This document shows, piece by piece, positions 1 through 7,624 of a stretch of DNA of 14,029 nucleotides. Under the pieces are notes generated by a model that saw only the letters and a list, made by a program, of their open reading frames with translations, was not told the origin of the DNA and did not search any database. The translations under genes and the position numbers were made by a program. Source of the DNA: Lentisalinibacter sp037382365 (GTDB lineage: Bacteria > Pseudomonadota > Gammaproteobacteria > Steroidobacterales > Woeseiaceae); NCBI GenBank assembly GCA_037382365.1, contig JARRPZ010000076.1, positions 1-14,029 on the forward strand, written 5' to 3'. Numbering within the stretch: position 1 is the first letter of the stretch; every line of letters begins with the position of its first letter.

Positions 1-2885
1 ACGGGACGCAGCCGCCTCCTCGCGCCTTCCAGCACGACTTCCCCGATTGGCAGTCCGAGATCCCGCAGCTGGTTGAAGTAGGTCACCATGACGACGCCGT
101 TCAGAACCGCGATGCCGAGCAGGGCGATGAAGCCGACGGAGGCCGGCACCGAGAGGTATTCACCGGTAATCCACAGGCCGAGCACGCCGCCGATCATCGC
201 CAGCGGGATGTTGGTGAGTATCAGCAGCGCCTGGCGCACGGACCCGAAAGTCGAGAACAAGAGCAGGAAGATCAGGCCGATCGCTACGGGGACGACGACA
301 GCCAGACGGGCCGCCGCGCGTTGCTGATTCTCGAACTGGCCGCCCCATTCCAGATAATATCCCGCCGGCAGATCGACCCGTTCGGATACGGCGGTCCTGG
401 CTTCGTCGACGAATCCGACGAGGTCGCGTTCGTTCACATTGCTGCGGACGACAGTATAGCGTTGACCGCGTTCCCGCGACACCGCGACCACGCCTTCCAC
501 CCGGCTTACCCGCGCCAGATTCCCGAGAGGCACATGGCGGCCGTCGGGCAGGACGATCGGAAGATTCGCGAAGACCGCGGGCGAACTGCGGACGTCCTCG
601 TCGGCACGGATCAGGAGCGGAGTGCGCCGGTTGCCCTCCTGGACGATGCCGAGCCGGATACCCTCGAGCTGTGCCCGCAACATGCGTTGCAGGTCATCCG
701 CATCGAGGCCGAGACGCCCGATTGCCAGCCGGTCGATGTCCAGTGAAAAGTACTGCACCCCCTCGTTGCGACTGGCGAAGACGTCCTCGCTGCCATCGAT
801 GGTCTGCAGCACGGCGGCGATCTCCTCGGCCTTTCGATTCAGCACATCGAGCTCGGCTCCGAAGAGCTTCACCGCAACGTCACCGCGGACACCGGTGAGC
901 ATCTCCGAAACGCGCATCTCGATCGGCTGGGTAAAGCCATAGGCGAGTCCGGGAAAGTCCTCCAGGACGGCACGGATGGACTGCCGCAATTCCTCCTTGG
1001 AATCCACGGTCCACTCGTCACGCGGTGCGAGCACCAGGAAGGTATCCGTCTCGTTGAGCCCCATCGGGTCCATGCCGATCTCGTCCGAGCCGACCCGGGC
1101 GACGATGCGTTTCACCTCGGGCACCCGCTCCAGGATCGCGCGCTGCACGCGCATGTCCAGATCGACCGAATTCGCCAGAGTGATCGACGGCAGTTTCTCG
1201 AGCTGCACGATGATGTCGCCCTCGTCCATGGTCGGCATGAAGGTCTTGCCGATGAACGGATAAGCGATGCCGGCCAGCAGCAGCCCAGCGAGAGCGCCGA
1301 TGATCAGCACGCGAGTGTGATCCAGGAACCACTCGAGCGCCGGCAGATACAGAGCCTGCAATTTGCGCGGGAGCCAGGGCTCCTCGTGGGCGACGCCGCG
1401 GATCAGGAACGAAGCGAAGACCGGGATCACGGTCAGGGACAGCAGCAGCGATCCGGCGAGAGCGAAGACGATGGTGAGCGCGACGGGGGTGAACAGCTTG
1501 CCTTCGAGCCCCTGCAGCGTGAGCAGCGGAAGGAACACGACGATGATGATACCGATACCGGAAGCGACCGGGACGGCCACCTCACGCACCGCCCGGTAGA
1601 TGATGTGAAGTCGCGGCAGACGCCGGTTCTGTTCCCAGCGGGCGAGCTGACTGGTGACGTTCTCCACGACCACCACGGCCGCATCCACGAGCATGCCGAT
1701 GGCGATCGCGAGACCGCCGAGACTCATCAGGTTCGCCGACATGCCGACGACGCGCATGAGGATGAAGGTCAGCAGGGCCGCCAGCGGCAGCACGAGCGCG
1801 ACGGTCAGCGCCGCACGCAGGTTGCCCAGGAACAGGATCAACAGGATGACCACCAGCACGATGGCCTCCGTCAGGGCCCTCGACACCGTTCCCACCGCGC
1901 GCTGCACGAGGCTGCCCCGGTCATAGAAGACCGCCGTCGTCACGCCGTCCGGCAGCGCCGGGGCGATCTCTTCGAGTTTCCGTCGGACGCCGTCCACGAC
2001 CTCGCGGGCATTGGCCCCGCGCAGTCCGAGTACCAGGCCCTGGACCGCCTCTGCCGTGCCGTCCTGGCTCACCGCCCCGTAGCGGGTCAGCGAGCCGAGA
2101 CGGACCTCCGCGACCTCGCCGACGGTGATCGCGACATCGCCCTCTACGCGCACGACGATGTCCCGGACGTCGTCCAGCGTCCGTATCCGCCCCTCCGACC
2201 GCACGAGCAGCGTCTCCTCACCCTCGTCGAGCCGGCCCGCGCCGTCGTTCTTGTTGTTCCCGCCCAGCGCGTCCGCGAGCATGAGGGTATCCACACGCCG
2301 CGCCGCCATCGCGACCGGGTTCGGTACGATCTCGAAGCTGCGCACGTAACCGCCCAGGGCGTTGACGTCCGCGACGCCCGGCACGGTGCGCAGGGCCGGC
2401 CTGATCACCCAGTCCAGCAGCGTCCGGCGCTCGGCCAGGCTCAGGTCGCCTTCCACCGTGAACATGAACATCTCCCCGAGCGGCGTGGTCATGGGGGCGA
2501 TGCCGCCGCTCGCGTCGTCGGGCAGGTCTTCCCAGACGCCACTCAGGCGATCCGCCACCTGCTGGCGCGCCCAGTAGATGTCCGTGCCTTCGGCGAAATC
2601 GACGGTGATGTCCGTCAGCGCGTATTTCGCGACCGAGCGCAACATCACCTGATCGGGTATCCCGAGCAGCTCGATTTCGATCGGTGTGGTGATGCGGCTC
2701 TCCACCTCTTCCGGTGTCATGCCCGGAGCCTTGACGATGATCTTCACCTGGGTCGGAGAAACATCGGGGAAGGCATCGATGGGCAGTTGACGGAACGCAT
2801 AGAGACCGCCGCCGGCCAGCAGCACCGCGGCCAGCAGGATCAGCACCCGCTGGGTCAGGGCGAACTGGATCAGCCGGCCGAGCAT
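1..2885 (-). CDS. Heavy-metal efflux RND permease, CusA/CzcA family (3' end cut by window edge)
   Basis: Inner-membrane proton/metal antiporter of a tripartite export complex. 961 residues are visible, from MLGRLIQFAL to EGARRRLRP; family members run to about 1,030-1,050 residues, so roughly 70-90 C-terminal residues lie outside the window. The N-terminal transmembrane helix is followed by PIDAFPDVSPTQV, typical of the HME-RND class. The helix-4 motif GMLVDAAVVVVEN places D401 and E408 at the spacing of the CusA/CzcA proton-relay residues; the extra Asp that CzcA has six residues earlier is Ala here (A395), as in CusA. The porter domain has FMPTMDEG (M553) and DPMGLNETDTF (from D606). The CusA copper-relay methionines are not obvious: by rough alignment Q561 and E612 occupy two of those positions. 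The ATG overlaps the adaptor stop as TGATG. Family is certain; the metal (Zn/Co/Cd/Ni versus Cu/Ag) is not. Confidence 0.97.
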   Translation of the reverse strand, partial: MLGRLIQFALTQRVLILLAAVLLAGGGLYAFRQLPIDAFPDVSPTQVKIIVKAPGMTPEEVESRITTPIEIELLGIPDQVMLRSVAKYALTDITVDFAEGTDIYWARQQVADRLSGVWEDLPDDASGGIAPMTTPLGEMFMFTVEGDLSLAERRTLLDWVIRPALRTVPGVADVNALGGYVRSFEIVPNPVAMAARRVDTLMLADALGGNNKNDGAGRLDEGEETLLVRSEGRIRTLDDVRDIVVRVEGDVAITVGEVAEVRLGSLTRYGAVSQDGTAEAVQGLVLGLRGANAREVVDGVRRKLEEIAPALPDGVTTAVFYDRGSLVQRAVGTVSRALTEAIVLVVILLILFLGNLRAALTVALVLPLAALLTFILMRVVGMSANLMSLGGLAIAIGMLVDAAVVVVENVTSQLARWEQNRRLPRLHIIYRAVREVAVPVASGIGIIIVVFLPLLTLQGLEGKLFTPVALTIVFALAGSLLLSLTVIPVFASFLIRGVAHEEPWLPRKLQALYLPALEWFLDHTRVLIIGALAGLLLAGIAYPFIGKTFMPTMDEGDIIVQLEKLPSITLANSVDLDMRVQRAILERVPEVKRIVARVGSDEIGMDPMGLNETDTFLVLAPRDEWTVDSKEELRQSIRAVLEDFPGLAYGFTQPIEMRVSEMLTGVRGDVAVKLFGAELDVLNRKAEEIAAVLQTIDGSEDVFASRNEGVQYFSLDIDRLAIGRLGLDADDLQRMLRAQLEGIRLGIVQEGNRRTPLLIRADEDVRSSPAVFANLPIVLPDGRHVPLGNLARVSRVEGVVAVSRERGQRYTVVRSNVNERDLVGFVDEARTAVSERVDLPAGYYLEWGGQFENQQRAAARLAVVVPVAIGLIFLLLFSTFGSVRQALLILTNIPLAMIGGVLGLWITGEYLSVPASVGFIALLGIAVLNGVVMVTYFNQLRDLGLPIGEVVLEGARRRLRP

Positions 2886-3997
2886 CAGTCGGCGTCTCCC
2901 TCACCACTGAGCCACAGGGCCTTCAGCGCGGCCACGCCGCTGACCGCGATCTCCCCGCCCGGCGCATCGGACAGGAACACCCGGCCACCCTCGGTGCCCG
3001 TGATCTCGACCGGGTGCACGAGGAATCCCCGGTCGTTGCGGACGAACACGTAGGCGCCGTCGCCGGAACGTACGACGGCACTGACGGGTACGGTCACGGA
3101 TCGGCCCCCGCCCGCCTCATCGTCGGTCCCGACCACGACCGAGACGAGCTGGCCGGGCCGCAGAGCGGTATCGGCATCGGTCAGCTCGGCGCGGGCCACT
3201 GCCAGCTGTGTCTCGGGGTCGACGACACGACCCACGCTTAGTACGCGGCCGATGCGGCTTCCGTCGCCGCTGGAGAGCGCAACGGACGTCCCCTCTCCGA
3301 TGCGGCTCAGCGCTTCGCCCGGAACCTGGATCTCCAGCCACAGAGTGGTGAGATCCGCCACCCGATAAAGGGCAGCCAATGCTCGCACTTCCTGCCCGGT
3401 GACGGCTTTCGCGACGGTGACCACGCCGTCGATCGGCGAACGCAGCGGGAGCGTGCGGCGGAAGGCCTGCCTGGTCGCAATCGCCTCCAATTCCGCCGGG
3501 ATCATGCCCGCCTGCAGCAGCAGCTCGCGCGCCTCGTTTCGCCGCGCCCGGGCAGCGCTCGCCGCCGCCCGTGTCTCCTCCAGCCGCCGCAGGGAGACGA
3601 TGCCTTCGTCCACGAGCTGACGGTCGCGGGTGAGCTGCGAAGCGGCCAGATCGGCTTCCACCACCGCGGCCACGTATTCGCGCTGCAGGGCGATGAATTG
3701 ATTGCTGCGGATCTCCGCGAGCAGGTCTCCGCGGGCTACGGTTTCGCCGGCCGTGCGATGGACCGTAGCCACGATCCCGTCCGTCATCGAAGCGACGGCA
3801 TGTTCCCGGGCGGGCGGGATGACCACCCTGGCGCGGGCCTCGATACCCGCCACGGCATCGGCGGAGCGCGGCGGGACCGTCTCCACGCCGAGATTGCGTA
3901 TGCCGGTCTCTGCGATCACCAGTTGCTCGGCGCCGGAGGCCGGCGCGGCGATGACGAGGATCAGCGGGATGGCGATCATCCGGAATATTCGGTTCAT
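2885..3997 (-). CDS. Periplasmic adaptor (membrane fusion protein) of the heavy-metal RND pump, CzcB/CusB-like
   Basis: Links the inner-membrane RND pump to the outer-membrane channel. The 370-residue protein has a Sec signal (basic MNRIFRM, then a hydrophobic stretch, likely cleaved after APASGA at about residue 23). Next come two half-lipoyl motifs flanking an alpha-hairpin: ASMTDGIVATVHRTAGETV near residues 68-86 and LRSPIDGVVTVAKAVTGQEV near 180-199, with an Ala/Arg/Glu-rich helical hairpin between them. C-terminal beta-barrel and membrane-proximal segments follow (RPGQLVSVVVG; PVSAVVRSGDGAYVFV). No N-terminal Met or His cluster like the CusB copper site is visible. The start ATG overlaps the upstream gene's stop (ATGA) and has GGGGA six bases upstream. 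Its position between an outer-membrane factor and an RND gene confirms the role; the metal cannot be read from it. Confidence 0.95.
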   Translation of the reverse strand: MNRIFRMIAIPLILVIAAPASGAEQLVIAETGIRNLGVETVPPRSADAVAGIEARARVVIPPAREHAVASMTDGIVATVHRTAGETVARGDLLAEIRSNQFIALQREYVAAVVEADLAASQLTRDRQLVDEGIVSLRRLEETRAAASAARARRNEARELLLQAGMIPAELEAIATRQAFRRTLPLRSPIDGVVTVAKAVTGQEVRALAALYRVADLTTLWLEIQVPGEALSRIGEGTSVALSSGDGSRIGRVLSVGRVVDPETQLAVARAELTDADTALRPGQLVSVVVGTDDEAGGGRSVTVPVSAVVRSGDGAYVFVRNDRGFLVHPVEITGTEGGRVFLSDAPGGEIAVSGVAALKALWLSGEGDAD

Positions 3998-5274
3998 GGG
4001 AGATCCCCGACAGCCTGGTTGTAATGAGCGATTGCCTGTCGTTCGGCGATACGCAGATGCTCGAGATCCCGACGGGCCGTGATAGATGACTCGGCGAGAC
4101 GGAGCAGATCCACGAGGTCCATCTCGCCCTTCTCGTAGGCAACCTGCGCCATCTCGTGACTGCGGCGAGTGAGGCGCGCGCGCTCGCCCGCGCTCACCAG
4201 ATTTCGGCGAATGACATGGAGCGTGTGTTCCGCTTCGTGCAGCTGCATCCGGAGATCGCGCTCCACCTGTGCCCGGTCGGCGCGTGTGGCGGCGAGTTCA
4301 CGCGCGGCCGCCGCGGTCGCTGCCCCGGCGTGAGAGCCACCACCGAACGGCACGGAGACGATGATGCCTATACTGTCCGCGAAGGACTCTCGGAAAGACG
4401 AACGCTCGCGCCGCGGCCCGATGAAGAGCGACGGACTGCCCCGCGCCGACTTTTCACTGCGGGCATATTCCGCCTCGGCACGGCGCACGGCGGCCTCGGC
4501 GAGCCGCAGGGCCGGATGTCCGGGCGCGATCGCATCACGGTCGCTCATCGCCTCCACCGGTGTCGGCGGCCGGCGCTCCAGGGTCGTGACGATCCGCCAC
4601 GTGCGCTCGCTGTCGACACGCATGACCTCGGCCTCGGTCAGCAATGCCTCCGCCTCGCTCCGGGCGGCATCGGCCAGCAGGGTATCGGCGAGAGGCACGT
4701 CGCCGAGTTCGTGACGGCGGCGGACGACCCGGGCCCGCTCCTCCGCGAGGCGAAGCCGCTCTTCGGCCAGCGCCGTTTCGTTGCCGGCGAGTTCCATCTG
4801 CCACAGCAGGTCGCGCAGCCGGCCGGCAAGACGCCAGCGCAGGGCGTCTCCGGCCGCTTCGGCCTCCGTCGTGAGCCCGCTGCCCAGGTCCGCCGTCGCC
4901 TGCCTTTCGCCCCAGCGCCAGAGCGGCAGTTCGATGCCCGCCTCCAGCTCTTCGAGGCCTGCGTCATCCTGCCAGCGATCCGTCTGGTAGCGATACGAGA
5001 ATCTCGGCCGACCCGCGACCAGACTGCCGCCCCGCTCGCGCCAGGCCTGCGCCTCGGCTTCCCGGGCCTCGAGTTCCCTCCGGGTCGGGTAGTTGGCCAT
5101 CGTGATCTCGAGGGCCTCGGAGAGGCTCAGCGCCGTGTCTATGGGTAGCGGCTCGTGCTCATGATCTTCGCCGGGGCCGGCCGCACCCGCCGCGGTTACC
5201 GCGCCCAGCAGCAGGATGCCGAACAACGCGACTGCGGCGCGACGCGCGTTACTCTGGAGCCGGCTCTGGTGCAT
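3994..5274 (-). CDS. Outer-membrane efflux channel (TolC/CzcC-like) of the heavy-metal RND system
   Basis: Outer-membrane exit duct for the adjacent pump; first gene of the operon, as in czcCBA. The chosen start, ATG at 5274, gives 426 residues beginning MHQSRLQSNARRAAVAL, with a typical signal peptide ending near TAAGAAG and GTGAGG 5 bases upstream. A longer reading from TTG at 5301 adds nine residues, lacks a comparable ribosome site and would blur the signal peptide. The mature N-terminus has a short His/Glu-rich stretch (GEDHEHEPLP). The remainder alternates small and charged residues in long helices (EAREAEAQAWRERG; LAEERLRLAEERARVVRRRHELG), with the ALEITMANYPT-type opening and the second repeat (HPALRLAEAAVRRAEAEYARS) expected of OEP-family proteins. 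No lipobox Cys is present. Length suits CzcC (about 420). Translation is coupled to the adaptor by ATGA. Confidence 0.93.
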   Translation of the reverse strand: MHQSRLQSNARRAAVALFGILLLGAVTAAGAAGPGEDHEHEPLPIDTALSLSEALEITMANYPTRRELEAREAEAQAWRERGGSLVAGRPRFSYRYQTDRWQDDAGLEELEAGIELPLWRWGERQATADLGSGLTTEAEAAGDALRWRLAGRLRDLLWQMELAGNETALAEERLRLAEERARVVRRRHELGDVPLADTLLADAARSEAEALLTEAEVMRVDSERTWRIVTTLERRPPTPVEAMSDRDAIAPGHPALRLAEAAVRRAEAEYARSEKSARGSPSLFIGPRRERSSFRESFADSIGIIVSVPFGGGSHAGAATAAAARELAATRADRAQVERDLRMQLHEAEHTLHVIRRNLVSAGERARLTRRSHEMAQVAYEKGEMDLVDLLRLAESSITARRDLEHLRIAERQAIAHYNQAVGDLP

Positions 5275-5325
5275 CGTTGCCTCACGGAACTCTTCTGCCA
5301 ACGATCCCGATGATCGGCAGGGCGA

Positions 5326-5341
5326 TGTCTGAAAAATGTCA
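5326..5341 (-). promoter_or_regulatory. Putative response-regulator box facing the efflux operon
   Basis: On the minus strand this reads TGACATTTTTCAGACA: two TGACA-like half-sites (TGACA and AGACA) 11 bp apart, about one helical turn, which is the classic arrangement for an OmpR-family dimer. It ends 51 bp before the outer-membrane factor start and matches the plus-strand box at 5388-5403 at 14 of 16 positions. Binding by the neighbouring response regulator is inferred. Confidence 0.6.
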
Positions 5342-5387
5342 GCGCGGCATCATCAAATCGTTCAGACGGTGGCGCGCCTGCCCGCAT

Positions 5388-5403
5388 TGACATTTTTGTG
5401 ACA
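5388..5403 (+). promoter_or_regulatory. Putative response-regulator box facing the two-component operon
   Basis: Reads TGACATTTTTGTGACA, a direct repeat of TGACA with 11-bp spacing, ending 60 bp before the response regulator start. With the preceding T it also forms a perfect TTGACA -35 hexamer (5387-5392), but no convincing -10 lies 16-18 bp downstream, so the promoter may depend on the activator. Together with the minus-strand box it makes a large inverted repeat with 46 bp between the two boxes. Confidence 0.6.
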
Positions 5404-5463
5404 AACTGCAGACGCGGCATTCAGCACCGCCGCAGGATGCTTCCGGAACGGACCGGAGCCCCC

Positions 5464-6147
5464 ATGCGCATACTCGTTATCGAAGACAACCGGGATATCG
5501 CGGAGAACATCGCGGACTTTCTGGAACCCCGGGGACACACGCTGGATTTCGCCTACGACGGCATCACCGGCATGCACCTCGCGGTAACCGGGAGCTACGA
5601 CGTGATCGTCCTGGACCTGATGCTGCCCGCCATGGACGGCCTCACGCTCTGCCGCAAACTCCGCGACGAGGGCAGGAACGACACGCCCGTCCTCATGCTG
5701 ACGGCCCGTGATCAGCTCGCCGACAAGCTGGCGGGATTCCGTGCCGGCAGCGACGACTATCTGGTGAAGCCTTTCTCGCTCGAGGAGCTCGAGCTCCGCC
5801 TGACCGCCCTGCATCGGCGCGGCACCGGCCGCCCGTCGGGCCGTGTACTGCGCGTTGCAGATCTGGAATTCGACCCGGACACACTCGTCGCCCGGCGGGC
5901 CGGACGCACCCTGGATCTGAACCCGACGATGCGACGCCTCCTGCAGGTCCTGATGGAAAACTCGCACAGGGTCGTTCGTCGTGATGAACTCGAGCATGCG
6001 CTCTGGGGCGACGATCCGCCGGAGGGCGACGTGCTGCGGACCCACATCCATGCGCTGCGGACCGTCGTCGACCGACCGTTCCCCGCCGCGCTGATCCACA
6101 CGGTCCATGGCGCCGGCTACCGCCTGAGCGAGACGGGCGGTCGATGA
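5464..6147 (+). CDS. OmpR/PhoB-family DNA-binding response regulator
   Basis: Transcription factor of a two-component pair. The 227-residue protein has a receiver domain (about 1-115) with acidic residues E7/D8, phospho-acceptor D51 in VIVLDLMLP, T80 in LMLTARD and K102 in YLVKPF. A C-terminal winged helix follows (about 127-222), with RRLLQVLMENSHRVVRRDEL, ALWGDDPPEGDVLRTHI and the final hairpin HTVHGAGYRL. The start ATG at 5464 has GGAG five bases upstream. A GTG at 5398 in the same frame would add 22 unlike-family residues and run through the regulatory box, so it is rejected. It is divergent from the metal-efflux operon and overlaps the kinase gene by ATGA. It probably controls both itself and the pump through the paired boxes at 5326-5341 and 5388-5403. 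It resembles CopR/CusR/CzcR-type regulators in context; orthology is not established. Confidence 0.96.
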   Translation: MRILVIEDNRDIAENIADFLEPRGHTLDFAYDGITGMHLAVTGSYDVIVLDLMLPAMDGLTLCRKLRDEGRNDTPVLMLTARDQLADKLAGFRAGSDDYLVKPFSLEELELRLTALHRRGTGRPSGRVLRVADLEFDPDTLVARRAGRTLDLNPTMRRLLQVLMENSHRVVRRDELEHALWGDDPPEGDVLRTHIHALRTVVDRPFPAALIHTVHGAGYRLSETGGR

Positions 6148-7418
6148 CCCCCGCGGGCGGACGCAGGCTGGCGACCCGGGTCGCCGTGGCGATGCTGCTG
6201 ATCGCCTCGATCGGCAGCCTGCTCCTCGCACTCACCGTCTATTTCATGAACGAGGGTCTGGAGGACGTGGTTCTGCAGCGCCAGGTCCGTAGCGAACTGG
6301 CGAGCGTACTGGCCGAGCAGGGAGCGACCGGACCCGATGGCCCGAAGACCGTGTCGAGGAGCTATATCGGCCGCGACGATCCGGACCTGCCCGACGAGCT
6401 GGCGACGCTCGCACCCGGCGACTATCACAGCGTGCAACTCGACGGGCGGCGTTACCAGATCCTGATCACCGACCGCGGCGGGTCGCGCTACTACATCGCC
6501 TACGACATCACGGAGTGGGAACGCCGGGAACGCTGGCTCATACTCGTCCTCGTAGCCGGGGTGCTGATCGTCACGACGGGCTCGGTGCTGGTCGGACGCT
6601 GGGCCTCCCGACAGATCCTCGAACCGGTGACACGGCTGGCAGAGCGGGTGAAGTCGCTGCAACCCGATGAGCGGGACGTGCATCTCGCGGCGGAGTTCGA
6701 GGGTGCCGAAGTGGCCGATATCGCCGAAGCCTTCGATCGCTATCTGGTCCGCGTCAACGGCTTCGTCGAGCGCGAGCAGTTATTCACATCGGCGGCGAGT
6801 CACGAGCTGCGTACACCGCTGACGGTCATGCAGGGAGCGGCGGACGTGCTCGCGGCACAACCGGGCCTGTCCGATGTGGAAGCGCGCGCCGTCGAACGCA
6901 TACGGCGCGCCAGCCGGCAGATGCGGGAATTCATCGATGCGTTGCTCATCGTCTCTCGCGAGCGAGATGCCGGGGCACCTCCACCGGCGACCTGTGATCT
7001 CGGCAATGTGGTCGATCAGGTCGTCGAGGATATCGGACGTATCCACGCCGCCGACCGGCCCGACATCCGGCTCACCCGCGACGAAAACGTCCTCGTCGCC
7101 GCCCCGGCGAGCATGCCGGCCATCGTCGTCGGCAACCTCCTGCGCAACGCCGTGGAGAATGGCGAAGGAAGACCCGTGCACATCGACTTGCGGCAGGACA
7201 GGCTGACGATCACCAACGCGGGCGCCGGCATCGCGTCCAGCGACCTGCCCCGGGTATTCGATCGCCGTTACACGACGAAAGCGGATGGCGGGATGGGTCT
7301 CTTCCTCGCGAGTCGTATCTGCGAGCAGCTGGAATGGGACCTTTCCATCGAGAGCGATCCCGGCGTCCGGACGACGGTCGTCCTCACATTCGATCGTCGC
7401 GAGCGCATGCCCGCCTGA
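6144..7418 (+). CDS. Membrane sensor histidine kinase, partner of the adjacent response regulator
   Basis: The 424-residue kinase has transmembrane helices at about 13-35 and 131-152 around a periplasmic sensor of about 95 residues (36-130), then a HAMP linker (about 153-205). The dimerisation/phospho-acceptor helix SHELRTPLT contains H220. The ATPase domain has N-box NLLRNAVEN (N331, N335), G1-like NAGAGI and G2 GGMGLFLA. The G1 motif carries Asn where the canonical DxGxG has Asp, a variant present in some active kinases. The sensor lacks the Met or His clusters that would suggest direct Cu/Ag or Zn binding; it is rich in acidic and Arg/Tyr residues (DITEWERRERW next to the second helix), so the stimulus is unknown. 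The start overlaps the regulator stop as ATGA. The divergent pump operon suggests metal or envelope stress as the input. Confidence 0.96.
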   Translation: MTPAGGRRLATRVAVAMLLIASIGSLLLALTVYFMNEGLEDVVLQRQVRSELASVLAEQGATGPDGPKTVSRSYIGRDDPDLPDELATLAPGDYHSVQLDGRRYQILITDRGGSRYYIAYDITEWERRERWLILVLVAGVLIVTTGSVLVGRWASRQILEPVTRLAERVKSLQPDERDVHLAAEFEGAEVADIAEAFDRYLVRVNGFVEREQLFTSAASHELRTPLTVMQGAADVLAAQPGLSDVEARAVERIRRASRQMREFIDALLIVSRERDAGAPPPATCDLGNVVDQVVEDIGRIHAADRPDIRLTRDENVLVAAPASMPAIVVGNLLRNAVENGEGRPVHIDLRQDRLTITNAGAGIASSDLPRVFDRRYTTKADGGMGLFLASRICEQLEWDLSIESDPGVRTTVVLTFDRRERMPA

Positions 7419-7419
7419 G

Positions 7420-7455
7420 TATCGCCGATGTCGCCGGTATCGCCGGTGTCGCCGG
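7420..7455. repeat. Four tandem 9-bp units downstream of the kinase gene
   Basis: Four consecutive 9-mers of the form TRTCGCCGR start one base after the kinase stop: TATCGCCGA, TGTCGCCGG, TATCGCCGG, TGTCGCCGG. They can also be seen as two 18-bp units differing at one base. On the minus strand in one frame they encode Gly-Asp-Thr/Ile triplets. Function unknown; this could be simple slippage sequence. Confidence 0.75.
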
Positions 7456-7486
7456 CCGAGCGCCGCCCCGAATGCCCCGTGTCGCT

Positions 7487-7588
7487 GTGACAATGGACGC
7501 ACAGCTGCATTTCGCCGCCGCGGTCCGTCGGCAGCATCGAATTCACGAACTGACCATGGCAATCGCGACACGCCAACAGCAGGCGCAT
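7487..7588 (-). other. Possible remnant of a multiheme c-type cytochrome (two CxxCH motifs)
   Basis: In the gap between the kinase and YceI genes, the minus strand from an ATG at 7588 encodes MRLLLACRDCHGQF, a 12-residue bridge, then GEMQLCVHCHSDTGH. Two covalent haem-binding motifs (C7-H11 and C30-H34) lie within 28 residues, with a GH following the second, reminiscent of NapC/NrfH-type multihaem proteins. No signal peptide precedes it, and the frame continues into antisense of the kinase gene until a stop at 7268, so an intact cytochrome is unlikely. It may be a decayed fragment or a coincidence of composition. Confidence 0.25.
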
Positions 7589-7599
7589 GCTAGCATGCG
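7584..7599. promoter_or_regulatory. Perfect 16-bp palindrome upstream of the YceI gene
   Basis: CGCATGCTAGCATGCG is fully self-complementary and ends 25 bp before the YceI start codon, just upstream of its ribosome-binding site. Position and symmetry suit an operator for a dimeric repressor or the transcription start region. No matching second copy was noticed in the window, so the assignment is tentative. Confidence 0.4.
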
Positions 7600-7624
7600 G
7601 ACGATTTCCGGAATGGAGGATCCC

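Noticed and set aside
2218..2907. Minus-strand frame of 229 codons within the RND gene
   Set aside because: Offset frame of the pump; the true pump frame begins at 2885 and contains all family motifs.
1317..3053. A 578-codon plus-strand open frame opposite the RND pump
   Set aside because: Antisense of a clearly recognised gene; Asp/His/Arg/Gln-rich sequence with no domain, typical of spurious frames in GC-rich DNA.
5398..5463. Upstream GTG start for the response regulator
   Set aside because: Runs through the TGACA box and adds sequence unlike receiver domains; ATG 5464 has a proper GGAG.
7334..7624. N-terminal extension of the YceI protein by 97 codons
   Set aside because: Overlaps the kinase gene, lacks a ribosome site and would bury the signal peptide; the start at 7625 has GGAGGA.
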